A stretch of 64,000 nucleotides of DNA from Megalonaias nervosa (taxonomy: Eukaryota > Mollusca > Bivalvia > Unionida > Unionidae), in the NCBI GenBank assembly GCA_016617855.1, contig JAECUM010010990.1, positions 1 through 64,000 of the forward strand, written 5' to 3'. A program made the translations under genes and the position numbers. Under the pieces are notes generated by a model. The model was not told the origin of the DNA, searched no databases, and saw nothing but the letters and a program-made list of their open reading frames with translations. Below are positions 23,466 to 32,505 of the stretch, piece by piece; position 1 is the stretch's first letter; each line of letters starts with the position of its first letter.

Positions 23466-24575
23466 ATTAAAAAACAATTCCTGATGGAGAATGTGTTAGC
23501 CAGCATTTACTACGATCCATCCTATCCTGCAGGTTATGGAGGAGTTCAGAAATGGTATCGTGCTGCCAAACCCCAACTGAAAAGTGTCCGTTTACCTCAA
23601 GTCCAACGAAAGTTACAAGAACAAGCCACTACACCTTACACAAGCCCATTCGACGATATTTTTCCAGAAGTCGCACACGAGTGGAGGGCATCCATCATCA
23701 ATGGCAAGCCTATTTAGCTGATTCTCTCATTTGGCCACCTACAATCATGGCTACAAATATTTGTTTTGTGTCATCGACGTCTTTTCCAAATTTGCATAGG
23801 TCGTGCCATTGACTTCCAAATCGAGCACTGAGTTAGTGCGAGCCTTAAATCTGGTGTTGAAACAAAGTGGTCGTCGCCCTCTTCGATGGCAAACCGACAA
23901 AGGCACCGAATTTCTGAACCAAGCTTTCCAAAAAGAATAAAGGAAACGAGATATTCATTTTTTCACCACCGAGAAACCCGAAACCAAAGCCAGCATCGTG
24001 GAACGTTTTTCAACACACCTTGAAGAACGCATGTATAAATATTTTACACATCATCATAATCTCAAGTAGAACGACGTCCTGCCCCACCTGGTCCAAGCGT
24101 ACAGCCAATCTTACCAGTGGAGCATCGGATGTGCCCCCCAAGAAGTGACTCCCTACAACGAAGTGACCGTCTTTGAGCGCCTGTTTGGTTCGTTCCCGAC
24201 TGTGTATGTCCGCAAGAAAGGTGGAGTGCTGGCCACGGGAGATTGGGTGCGCATTGGCAAAAACAAACGCACTTTCAACAAAGGTTACTTACCCAACTGG
24301 ACCAACGAATTGTTTCGTGTCACTGGACGAGTGCGTGGACGTCATCCTGCCGTCTATAAATTGGAAGACATGAACGGCGAAATGTTAAAAGGAACGTTTT
24401 ACGTGCCCGAGTACAACGAGTGACCAAAAAAGAAGACGAAGTGTACGACATCGAAAGAACCCAAAAAGTGGGAAAACGACATGTTAAAGAAGTCAAAGTA
24501 CGTTGGAAAGGATATCCTCCCAGTTTTGATTCTTGGATCGACGCTTCGCAAGTCATCGACTATAAAAAGAAATGA
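23466..24575 (+). pseudogene. Maverick/Polinton chromodomain integrase, broken
   Basis: A retroviral-type rve integrase with a C-terminal chromodomain, the kind carried by Maverick/adintovirus elements for insertion into host DNA. Recognisable parts: YYDPSYPAGYGG; the core after HHQWQAYLADS (first Asp position reads Tyr); RWQTDKGTEFLNQAF with the second Asp; ETKASIVERF with the Glu; GDWVRIGKNKRTFNKGYLPN (SH3-like); and a chromodomain with VYDIERT and VRWKGYPPSFDSWIDAS at 24441-24572. Breaks: frame changes near 23655, 23760 and 24410, TGA near 23811, TAA near 23938, TAG near 24067. The TGA stop (24573) overlaps the ATG of the next gene. Confidence 0.85.
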
Positions 24576-24937
24576 CCATCATGCCCTTCAACACAGCCTC
24601 AACCACTACAACCGCGAACACTCCTTCACCCAATTCTTCTGTGCAAGATCTACAAAAGCAACCCTTGTGGGTGTGGTGTGGAGAACGTGTGCCTAAAATG
24701 CACATCGTCTTTTTCTGCCAAATCTTTGTGGTGTATTGTGTCATCAGTGCAGCCATTGCCAATTTGAGTTTGCAACAAGGAGACAAACAATTGTGGACCA
24801 TTTTACTGAGCAGTTGCATCGGTTGCCTTCTTCCCAATCCGTCCCTGAAATATTCCTCTAACGGTAAATACGGAAGTCTTGCGTCCAACGTCAGTCACCC
24901 TCTCGACAATCACCACTCAAACAGCAATCCTTTTTAG
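24572..24937 (+). CDS. small membrane protein of the Maverick-like element (intact)
   Basis: 121 codons, open throughout. A Thr/Ser-rich head is followed by HIVFFCQIFVVYCVISAAIA and LWTILLSSCIGCLLPNP, two likely membrane segments at about residues 42-64 and 72-92, and a polar tail. The start ATG overlaps the integrase stop, and the minor capsid gene begins 50 bases downstream. I associate it with a small two-TM protein seen beside capsid genes of other invertebrate Mavericks; this is recall, not a search. Function unknown. It is the least damaged gene of the block, though its short length makes that weak evidence of selection. Confidence 0.6.
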   Translation: MTIMPFNTASTTTTANTPSPNSSVQDLQKQPLWVWCGERVPKMHIVFFCQIFVVYCVISAAIANLSLQQGDKQLWTILLSSCIGCLLPNPSLKYSSNGKYGSLASNVSHPLDNHHSNSNPF

Positions 24938-24986
24938 AGACTCCTTTGACCTCCAGCGACCCCTCGGACAGTAGAACTCTAGAATT

Positions 24987-25831
24987 ATGAATAACCAATT
25001 TTACTTAACGTTACCCAGTGACAGTTCCATGGAGGTGTTTCCCCCAATACTTTATGCTGTTTCACAGCCAAATTACCTCAGGCCATCAACTGGATCACGA
25101 AGCCCTTTGGGAAGTGGCTTTGGTGGAAATGATTCACCCGACACAAATCAAAAACATCACTGAAAATCAAAACACTTTTGATGTCGAAGTTCATGACGAG
25201 CAAGTGCAAAACTACTTAAATACACACGTAAAGTATCGTATAAAAACACATAACCCCCAAACTAAACAGACCGTCTATCACTTGACAATTCCTGCAGGCT
25301 ATTACTTTAGTGGTCAACATCTGGTGAACACGATTTCTGCCATGGTTCATTGCCTTGTTTGGCAAAGTCTTGGAGAAGAAAACCTGTCACCATCGAGTAC
25401 CATAAAGTGGCTCGTCGCCTGCTGATGAAATTTAAGGAGAGCAATGTGCTCTCTATTACATTTTGTCCTGGATCGTTTGACATTTTGGATGGGGACGTCA
25501 AAAAGATGCTGTGGGGTGGACACGTACAACCCATTTACGATAACATGTCTTTTGTGTCGTATTTTCGATCCCCGGTAGAACTGAACCAAGGATTAAATTT
25601 GATCTTTGTGTACTCCGATGTGGTGGAGTACAACGTGGTGGGACACACCTCCGTACCTTTACTACGTGTCATTCCTTTCGTTGAGGAGGAATGTGGAAAC
25701 ACCTATCACGTTCATCGTGAATTTACTCTCAACATTACCATAAAAAGAGATCTGGGACAAAATATTTCATTCACCAAAGGGAAAGTTACGGTGAAACTCC
25801 ATTTTCGAAAACGATTCTCCAAGGACCGGTA
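24987..25831 (+). pseudogene. Maverick minor capsid (penton-like) protein, frameshifted
   Basis: Begins MNNQFYLTLPSDSSMEVFPP, a start typical of Maverick minor capsid proteins. The frame changes near 25045, continues as WEVALVEMIHPTQIKNITEN and TVYHLTIPAGYYFSG, and shifts again between 25330 and 25420 into ITFCPGSFDILDGDV, LNLIFVYSDVVEYNVVGHT and VPLLRVIPF, ending RKRFSKDR and TAA. The length, about 281 codons, fits a single-jelly-roll penton protein forming capsid vertices. It is followed within 5 bases by the pX/pVI-like ORF. Two frameshifts make it non-functional as read. Confidence 0.75.
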
Positions 25832-25835
25832 ACTC

Positions 25836-26279
25836 ATGTATCCTGTGTACCGAGGAGTCGCTTGAAAGCAAGGTCATGGTTTAGGAGATAAGCTGAAATC
25901 GGCGTTTCGTTCGGTGGCTCCTGTTTTGAAACCGATGTAGACACGAGGATTGCACGCCTTGAAAGATGCCACTTTGACGCAAGGCACAGAATTTCTCCAA
26001 AATGTCATCATCGACAGACAAAACCCCAAAGAAGCTTTCTTGAGAGCAGACAAAAACGTCTTGCCTCAAACGGGCAAAGACATTTTGGGCCGACGAGAAA
26101 CTCCTATAAATGCCCCAGACGCTGCCGACTCAGACATTCCTGCTTCCTTGATATTACAGCAAGGACAAGGCAGAAATAGACGACGACGAGGACACTCCTC
26201 CAGAGGCCTTCATACTCCCAGAGCTAGAAAGACCAAGGAAAGAAGAACCGTCCGAGAATTAGACGTTTTTGATTATTAA
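25836..26279 (+). pseudogene. pX/pVI-like capsid-associated protein, two in-frame stops
   Basis: 147 codons from ATG 25836 to TAA 26277, with TGA at 25863 and TAG at 25938 in the same frame. It opens MYPVYRGVA, then GHGLGDKLKSAFRSVAPVLK, an amphipathic stretch typical of adenovirus pVI/pX-like and Maverick capsid-associated proteins, and later has a basic cluster RNRRRRGHSSRG. In relatives such proteins sit inside the capsid, contact DNA or membrane, and are cut by the viral protease. The position between penton and major capsid genes supports the call. Confidence 0.65.
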
Positions 26280-26319
26280 ATCACAGAGAGAAAGAAACCA
26301 AAAAATTAAAAAAAAAAAA

Positions 26320-27620
26320 ATGCACCGGGCGTCTTGCGCATATTCCAAGTCGGAAGTGGATCTGTTTGCCATGCCACCCACTATGGTGACGATGCAAGAA
26401 TCCCAATGGGTAGAATTTCATCCCGTCTCCTCTTTGACGGATTCAGCTCCCATCGAATTTGAAATCAAAGGACAGCCCGAAGATTACATCGATCTGAATA
26501 GCAGTTATTTGTATTTGAAAGTCAAAGTGACCAAAACGGACAACACCGCTAGAGTAGCTCCCGTCAACAATATCATGCATTGCTTGTTCAACGAAGTGTA
26601 ATTGTATTTGAATAACAAGATAGTCAGCAGCAGCATGGATACTTACCCTTACCGAGAGTACCTAGAAAATCTCTTGATATACGGAAAAGAGGCCAAGAAC
26701 ATTCATCTAGATGTTTGCGTGGTATGGAAACCTGACACAGCAGGCGAAGACAGGTTTAACGACACAGCCCTGACAGCAGATGACGAACCTCACAATGTGG
26801 GCTTTAACGACCGTCGAAAGAAAATCCTGGAAGGACGTAGTTTAGAACTGCTGAAAATTTTGCATTTGGACATGGGGTTGCAAGAAAAGTATTTACTGAA
26901 GGGAGTGGATATCCGCTTGAGACTGAATCGTACCACTGCCGCTTTCCATTTAATGGCCCATGCCAACGAGTACCAAACCATCATCCAAGAAGCCAGACTC
27001 TACGTGAGTCGTGAGGAAGTGTTACCTGAAGTGGGAAACGACATCAGTCACACTTTGGGCAGAACGACCGCCAAGTATCCGATACGACGCGTGGAAGTGA
27101 AAACTTTCACCATTGCTGCTGAACTCCGATCCAAAATCGAAGATCATCTGTTCCAAGTTAGTTACCCAAACGTTTAATCGTTGGCATCGTTAGCAATGCA
27201 GTCCTCGGCTGAACCGACACTGCCAATCCTTTTCATTTTAAGCACTACAGAGTGTCCAAGATCGAAGTCAGTCGCGATGGCAAGACCTTGTGTACCAGAC
27301 CCTTCGAACCTAATTTTACCCAGAAGAACTACTTGAGATCGTAGTTGTCCCTGTACGAAGCCACCGGACAGCTAGGGACCAACACCAGTCACGGTATTTC
27401 GTACGACGATTATGCAATAGGCTACGCTTTGTGCGCCTTTGATTTCGCTCCAGACCAAGGCAGCGACGAGGGATGTTTCCACCCTGTAAAATCCGGTCAA
27501 CTGCGTGTGGAACTTCAGTTTGAAGAAGCTTTAACCGAGACTATGAACGTCATCCTGTATGCCGAATTAGATAATACCATAGAAATCAACAGTTTGAGAG
27601 AAGTCATTTTAGACTATTAG
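26320..27620 (+). pseudogene. Maverick/adintovirus double-jelly-roll major capsid protein, broken
   Basis: About 433 codons, the usual size. Characteristic stretches: SKSEVDLFAMPPTMVTMQES near the start, EDYIDLNSSYLYLKVKV, YRTYPYREYLE-like TYPYREYLENLLIYG, LLKGVDIRLRLNRTTAAFHL, and near the end GYALCAFDFAPDQGSDEGC, LRVELQFEEAL and MNVILYAELDNTIEI. Breaks: in-frame TAA at 26599, a frame change near 27168, TGA near 27215, TAG near 27341. The family forms hexon-like trimers of icosahedral shells; many invertebrate genomes contain copies. Preceded by an A-rich leader (26299-26319) with no clear promoter. Confidence 0.9.
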
Positions 27621-27625
27621 AAGTT

Positions 27626-27847
27626 ATGGAAGACTCTTTTCCCTCCTTGTACGGTGGAGAATCTTTGGAAATGGAATGGTAGGATAACGTGGAACCAGAA
27701 CCATCCACTAAAAAAGACAAAGACGAAGAGGACGTGATGATCATGTCCAGATGGCCAGAACAAGGACAACATTTAGTGTCATGTTTTGCTAAACACTTGG
27801 CAGATAAAATTACAGAAATGACCAAGAAATTATTGCTAAGGATGTGA
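27626..27847 (+). pseudogene. small acidic ORF after the major capsid gene
   Basis: ATG 27626, in-frame TAG at 27680, end TGA at 27845. It reads DSFPSLYGGESLEMEW before the stop and KKDKDEEDVMIMSRWPEQ after it. Acidic, no known domain. It sits between the major capsid gene and the protease, where Mavericks often carry short ORFs. From 27848 to 28086 further coding-like but unassigned sequence continues in other frames. Confidence 0.35.
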
Positions 27848-28086
27848 AAACGATGATCCCAGTCAAATTCAACACGATAAATGTCTGATGATGAGTCAAG
27901 AAGAAAAATTGGACGAGTATCTGGAGGACGCTTGGGGTCTCATCTAGAGATCCGTCGCATCGAATCTCTCTTGACCCAGAATACGAAGACGAAGGGAAGA
28001 GACGATTACTTGACAGATTTTCAAGCAAAAAGTCAGAATTGAATTGATGACTTATCATTACCTGTGAAAAACAACAAGAAAAGAAG

Positions 28087-28645
28087 ATGGATACCTGGGA
28101 ACTTTATTACCTTTTGAACAATAGTTCGTATACCTCTTCTTGGAATCCTGTCGTGTGCGCTAAAGATGAACTTCCTCATCGCAAACCTAAAGACCATCAA
28201 GCTTATGTCATCAACACGGACGACAGTCATCTCCCAGGAACCCAATGGGTAGACGTCTACTTTCCCCACGATGGCTGTGTGGAGTATTTTGATTCGTATG
28301 GATTACCACCTTTGGAAGACGATATCATCGACTTTATGAGAAGAAAAGCCCAGACGACGCGATTCAATAATGTGAAATTACAAAGCACAGATTCATATGG
28401 TGTGTGGACGATATTGTGTAATTTCTTCATCAACGCAGTCTTGGATATCCCTTAGAATTTATCTAGTGACTTATTTTCATCGTGACTGTTCTAGAAACGA
28501 TGAGAAAGTAGATCGATGGTTTTGTGACCTTTATGGCTATCTCTTATCTTTAGCTAGGAAACGTAGTGTACATCAATGGCCCAATGACCTCCATTCGTGG
28601 AAGTCTAACATGATTTCACAACGTTGTCAACCTTGTCAAAAATAG
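28087..28645 (+). pseudogene. adenain-type (C5) maturation protease, inactive
   Basis: The ORF 28087-28455 reads DTWELYYLLNN, HQAYVINTDDSHLPGTQWVD, CVEYFDSYGLPPLEDD and STDSYGVWTILCNFF. This is the order of the adenovirus-type cysteine protease that matures capsid proteins. The catalytic His position in GT(H)WV is Gln (CAA) and the nucleophile Cys position before G-x-[WY] is Tyr (TAT); both are one base from the expected codons. A TAG at 28453 and a frame change precede the C-terminal part (to 28645). It is the last gene before the poly(A) signal at 28695. Confidence 0.8.
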
Positions 28646-28694
28646 TTTGTTTGAAAAATTGTTTTATTTGTAGTTGTTGGTTGTTTGAGAGTTA

Positions 28695-28700
28695 AATAAA
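28695..28700 (+). terminator. AATAAA poly(A) signal ending the virus-like block
   Basis: Canonical hexamer 50 bases after the last stop of the protease, followed by AATGTTGTATTTTG. All recognised virus-like genes upstream are on this strand, so it may have ended a common or nested set of transcripts. Confidence 0.5.
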
Positions 28701-28834
28701 AATGTTGTATTTTGAAAAAAACGTGTCTGTCGTTTGTTTTCATAAAAACACTGTGAATACATGCTCTTTGACTTGTCTCTGTCCCTCACCATGAAATCAG
28801 CTATCACAGCGTTTCGACACTAAAAATTAGTAGG

Positions 28835-28872
28835 TATGTTTTCTATCGCGTCCGCGCTTGAGCCATATAAAG
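28835..28872 (+). promoter_or_regulatory. TATA promoter motif, copy 1
   Basis: TTAGTAGGT, ATGTTTTCTATCGCGTCCG and, 13 bases further, TATAAAG (TATAAA at 28866-28871), followed by TCTCCAGTCTGACC as a possible initiator and an ATG at 28899. The same arrangement recurs at 30652-30704. Confidence 0.6.
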
Positions 28873-28898
28873 CTCGGCGGTCTCCAGTCTGACCATCC

Positions 28899-29272
28899 AT
28901 GGTTGACTCGTTCACTTATGAAGATGCCTTCAAGACTAGCCAAGCTGAATGAAGCCTATGTGAATTTACATCGTGTCAGGCAAAAACCTGATACCCAAGT
29001 ATGATGAGATAGAGAATGTCAGGATGTTAAATATAGCCCAATACCTGATAGAAGAGATCTTCAGAGAAGAAATCAAGAAAAACAAGAAGAATGGACGGAT
29101 TAGTACAGACTTCAGAAACAGCAGAGAGAACAGCAACAGCAGCAGGGGCCAGACACAGGCTTTGTGGACTGCCGTGAAGACAAGAAAGAGTTTTCCTTCT
29201 CCTTCCGCAGAAGCAGACCCTATCCTGTCGGAAAGCCTGCAGCCAGACGAAGACGCAATCTTGAGACGATAA
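28899..29272 (+). pseudogene. unidentified ORF behind the TATA motif, probably broken
   Basis: The first ATG (28899) gives 17 codons to TGA. A second frame from 28920 reads KMPSRLAKLNEAYVNLHRVR, and a third (28973-29272) continues as IPKYDEIENVRMLNIAQYLI and EEIFREEIKKNKKNG, then a Ser/Glu-rich end. The pieces look like one charged, helical protein with frameshifts. No family recognised. Its promoter resembles the second copy at 30.7 kb and it lies 200 bases beyond the Maverick poly(A) signal, so membership of that element is open. Confidence 0.35.
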
Positions 29273-29439
29273 ATGATTGCTATCACCCCGTCAACACAAC
29301 AGCCCTTTTCAGAGCTACCCCCAACACTCCAGAAAAGAGATATTAGTCAAATTGCCAAACTATTTGTCTGTCTTTATGTCTTTGCCTGTAAGTCAAAACA
29401 TAGAAGTGTGCTATAAACACTTCGTTTCCCTGACTTGTA

Positions 29440-29615
29440 AGATAGTGTGTGTTTGTATGTGTTTGTATGTGCTTATGTGCGTTTGCGTACGTTTATGTGT
29501 GTGTTTGTGTGTGTTTGTGTGTGCGTTCGCGTACGTTTGTATGTGTTTGTGTGTGTATGTGTTTCTCTGCTTGCGCGTACGTTTGTTTGTGTATGTATAG
29601 ATATATAAATATATG
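29440..29615. repeat. GT-rich minisatellite
   Basis: Degenerate TGTGTTTGTATGTG tracts with the landmark GCGTACGTTT recurring at about 29483, 29530 and 29575. The Cys/Val-rich ORFs covering it are products of the repeat. Confidence 0.8.
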
Positions 29616-29684
29616 TATTGGTGTTTGTTTGTCCCTATAAAACTCCCATTATCCCTATCAAATTCATGTCACCTACCTACCTAC

Positions 29685-29730
29685 AGTAGCGCGTATTCAG
29701 GTCAGCCATTTGCAACACTGTTGCCATTAT
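29685..29730. repeat. dispersed motif, copy 1
   Basis: AGTAGCGCGTATTCAGGTCA, then TTTGCAACACTGTTGCCA. Copies at 31362-31408 (same start) and a half copy at 31418-31460. Confidence 0.8.
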
Positions 29731-29780
29731 TCCCCTAGTGTTCAGTACCGTGACGTCATTGAAGCTGGACATTTTGAGAC

Positions 29781-29995
29781 TATAAATATGGACTTGGGTT
29801 TTTCCACAGGTTGTAGCTATAAGTAGATACTAGGTTAGTTCGTAAGACTTTCCTACAAAGTGAGATTATAAATAGATAGTGGGTTTTTCCATATGAATTT
29901 CCCACAAGTTGCAGCTAAAACTAAATACTAGATGTTTCCAAAGGAATATCCTACCAGTGGTGACTATAAATAGATACTAGCGTTTTTCCACATAG
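29781..29995. repeat. 49-bp tandem repeat with a TATA-like core
   Basis: Units start near 29781, 29818, 29867, 29916 and 29965. The core TATAAATAGATACTAG is followed by GGTTTTTCCACA and, in most units, a CCTAC or CCCACAAG-like block. The spacing of the last four is 49 bases. Confidence 0.8.
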
Positions 29996-29997
29996 TA

Positions 29998-30319
29998 TTT
30001 TTGGTAGTGTAAGAGATAGTCTATTTTGTGAGATGTTATCGCCGTCTCTTGCATTTTAAACTAACACAGGGCGTTTGGATAGTGACAATGATATAATGGA
30101 TGGTATAGTAAGTGCAATGGATAGTATTTTTGTGGTGTAAGGATAGATATTTTGTGAGATTTCATCTCCTCTTACATTCTAAGCGAACACAAGGCATTTT
30201 GGATAGTGAGTATGATATGTTGGATAGTGTGATGGATAATATATTTGTGGTGTAAGAAATAGTCTTTTTGTGAAATTGTATCTTTTTCGTTTACATTCCA
30301 AGCTAACACATAACGTTTG

Positions 30320-30320
<1 letters not shown>
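29998..30320. repeat. about 115-128-bp tandem repeat, 3 units
   Basis: Units near 29998, 30126 and 30240 share TTTTTGTGGTGTAAG, ATTTTGTGAGAT, TACATTCTAAGCTAACACA and GGATAGTG blocks. The third unit runs directly into a long GT microsatellite. Confidence 0.85.

Positions 30321-30395
<75 letters not shown>
30320..30395. repeat. (GT)n microsatellite, about 37 units
   Basis: Uninterrupted GT repeat of about 75 bases; the opposing ORF with a His/Thr run is an artefact. Confidence 0.95.
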
Positions 30396-30397
<2 letters not shown>

Positions 30398-30651
30398 CCC
30401 CTAACAAATCCTTTGTCCCTACGCTCATGAGTGTTTGTGAATGTGGAGTAGTGTCACTATAAACACTAACTCCTCTGCTGATGTGATTTAAAGGTAATGG
30501 TGTGTTTTGTATATAAAAACTTTCCTTCCCCACTACGTATTGATATAAAGTATAGTGATTTTGTTAGCATTAGTGTGTTGTTTTGTATAAAAAATAATTA
30601 TTTTAGTTTAGCACTCTCATCCCTGTGGATTGTTTGGTAGGTGATATGGGC

Positions 30652-30707
30652 TGTTAGTAAGAGGGATGTTTTCCATCACGTCCGTGTTTCATGTATATAA
30701 AGTGATG
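30652..30707 (+). promoter_or_regulatory. TATA promoter motif, copy 2
   Basis: TTAGTAAGAGGGATGTTTTC, CATCACGTCCGTGTTTCAT and TATATAAAG in the same order and spacing as the motif at 28835-28872. No convincing ORF follows. It may be a non-coding duplicate. Confidence 0.5.
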
Positions 30708-30859
30708 CGTTTATCATTCGCGCAGCTGGATTGTATATGTGTGAGCTGGATTAGAAATGTGGTTTTACTTTTTTGTCCACCTTATTTTAATTTTTTAAGT
30801 ACATTTATTCATTTCAGTACTAATTTAAGTCTTGGAAATTTTTTAAAAATTTATTTCTG

Positions 30860-31175
30860 GATTATTTTCAATCTCCGCTAAATTCCGGTACAATTTCATA
30901 ATTTAGTGCTACACTTTGTCTTTGCCATTTCTAACAACCAAAACATCTGACTAGTCATCAATTTCCATTCAAGTCCGCTAAATTTTTCGGAAATTTAGTG
31001 CAATATTTTAAGTCACGACAATCTGAATACAACCTTCCGGAGTTTTTCTCAGTCTCCACGAGAGTTTGGGACATTTTGGTAATTTTAGTACTACTTTTAG
31101 ACTAAACCAATGTAATCTAATGTTCTGGGATATGTTTAGTCTCCGTTAAATTCTGGGACGATTTCGTACGTTTAG
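30860..31175. repeat. about 85-100-bp diverged repeat, 4 units
   Basis: Each unit carries a TCCGCTAAATTCCGG-like block followed by an ATTTAGTG-like block (near 30873, 30975, 31050 and 31140), for example TCTCCGTTAAATTCTGGGAC and ATTTCGTACGTTTAGCG. Divergence is high but the order of blocks is constant. Confidence 0.6.
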
Positions 31176-31361
31176 CGTTCCTCTAGTCACATACATTTTG
31201 GCGTTGGTCTTTTCCTTGATTATCGCTATTTATAGCATCATTATAATTATGCAAATTTATGAACACCGCCAACATAATTTCAGGTCTAGGTAATGCTTTA
31301 TATATAAAATCTCGGGTTTGTATTTCTATACGTCTGTCTATGTCTTTATTGTATTTGTCCC

Positions 31362-31460
31362 TAGAGTAGCGCGTATTCAGGTTAGCCCCTTGCAACATTG
31401 TTGCCAGTGTTCCGCCCGATTGAGGTCAGCCACTTGCAACATTGTTGACAGTGTCCAGTA
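31362..31460. repeat. dispersed motif, copies 2 and 3
   Basis: AGTAGCGCGTATTCAGGTTA, then CTTGCAACATTGTTGCCAGT, and 50 bases on a partial copy GAGGTCAGCCACTTGCAACA. Matches the motif at 29685. Confidence 0.8.
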
Positions 31461-31486
31461 CCCATTGTCGCTATACATTCCCTATG

Positions 31487-31965
31487 TTCAATTCCCCTTG
31501 ACGCTAGACAGGCCCAATAATCCCCATGTTAAAGTTCTATTGTCGCCAAAGTGGCCCATTAAATCCCCATGTCAAATGCCTATTGTCTCTAAAGTGGCAC
31601 GTGGGTGTGTGTGTATGGACATTCCCATTAGACAAGCCCAATAATCCCCATATTAAAGTCCCATTGTCGCCAAAGCGGCCGATTAAATTCCCATGTTAAA
31701 TTACCCTTGAGGCTAGACAGCCCCAATCCCTTGTCTCTATACACTCCATGTTAAAATTTCCCATGCTAAATTCCCCTTGAGGCTAGATAGGCCCAATCAC
31801 TTGTCCCTATACACCTCATGTTAAATTTCCCATGTTAAATTCACCTTGAGGCAAGACAGGACCTATACCCCACGTTAAATTTTCCCATGTTAAATTCCCC
31901 TTGAGGTTAGAGTGCCACGACACCTTTTTGACTGGAATTTCCCATGAGGCTAGGGTGCCCCCATT
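31487..31965. repeat. tandem repeat with CCCCATGTTAAA core
   Basis: Repeated blocks: TTCCCCTTGAGGCTAGACAG, GCCCAATAATCCCCATGTTA, ATTGTCGCCAAAGTGGCCC and CCCATGTTAAATT, in eight or more partly rearranged units of about 50-70 bases. The blocks are CT-rich and non-coding. Confidence 0.85.
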
Positions 31966-32014
31966 CATTACTCATAATATCCAGAGAAACAAAGCAAAAT
32001 TTATAATTTACAGC

Positions 32015-32505
32015 TGAACAGAATGTTTTCCTATCATTCATACAATCTAGTATTAGAAAATCCCTTTAATTGTATAGAATCAGAGAATCCCGTATTAACA
32101 CCCTTTACTGATATAGAAACAGAGGATGGTGTAAATATACCATACTATGTAATGATATAGGATCAGAAAATGCTCTAATATAATTATACTGTTTAACGAT
32201 ATAGAATCACAGAATCCTGTAATAGCACCATATTATTTAATGAAATAGAATCAGAGAATCATGTAATAACACAATAATGTTTAATGTCATATAATCAGAG
32301 AATCCGATAATAGTACCATATTATTTCATGATATAGAATCAGAGAACCATGTAATAACACAATGCTGTTTGATGATATAGAGCCAAAGAGTCCGATAACA
32401 GCACCGGTAGTATATTATTCAATGATTTAGAATCAGAGAATCATGTAATAGCACCATACTATTTGAGGCTATTAAATCAGAGAATTCTGTAATAACACTC
32501 CACAA
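32015..32505. repeat. about 47-50-bp tandem repeat, 10 units
   Basis: GATATAGAATCAGAGAATC followed by ATGTAATAACAC or CGATAATAGCACCATATTAT recurs about ten times with 2-6 changes per unit. Odd and even units differ slightly, suggesting a two-unit higher-order repeat. Confidence 0.9.

Noticed and set aside
25863..27343. Alternative genetic code (stop codons read as amino acids) in the virus-like genes
   Set aside because: Stops fall at unlike positions, include TAA, TAG and TGA, and occur together with frameshifts, which fits plain decay.
29277..29640. Cys/Val-rich ORFs resembling Cys-rich peptides
   Set aside because: They are translations of the GT-rich minisatellite.
29781..32505. CRISPR array
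   Set aside because: Units are contiguous and diverged without constant-length unique spacers, and the genome is animal.
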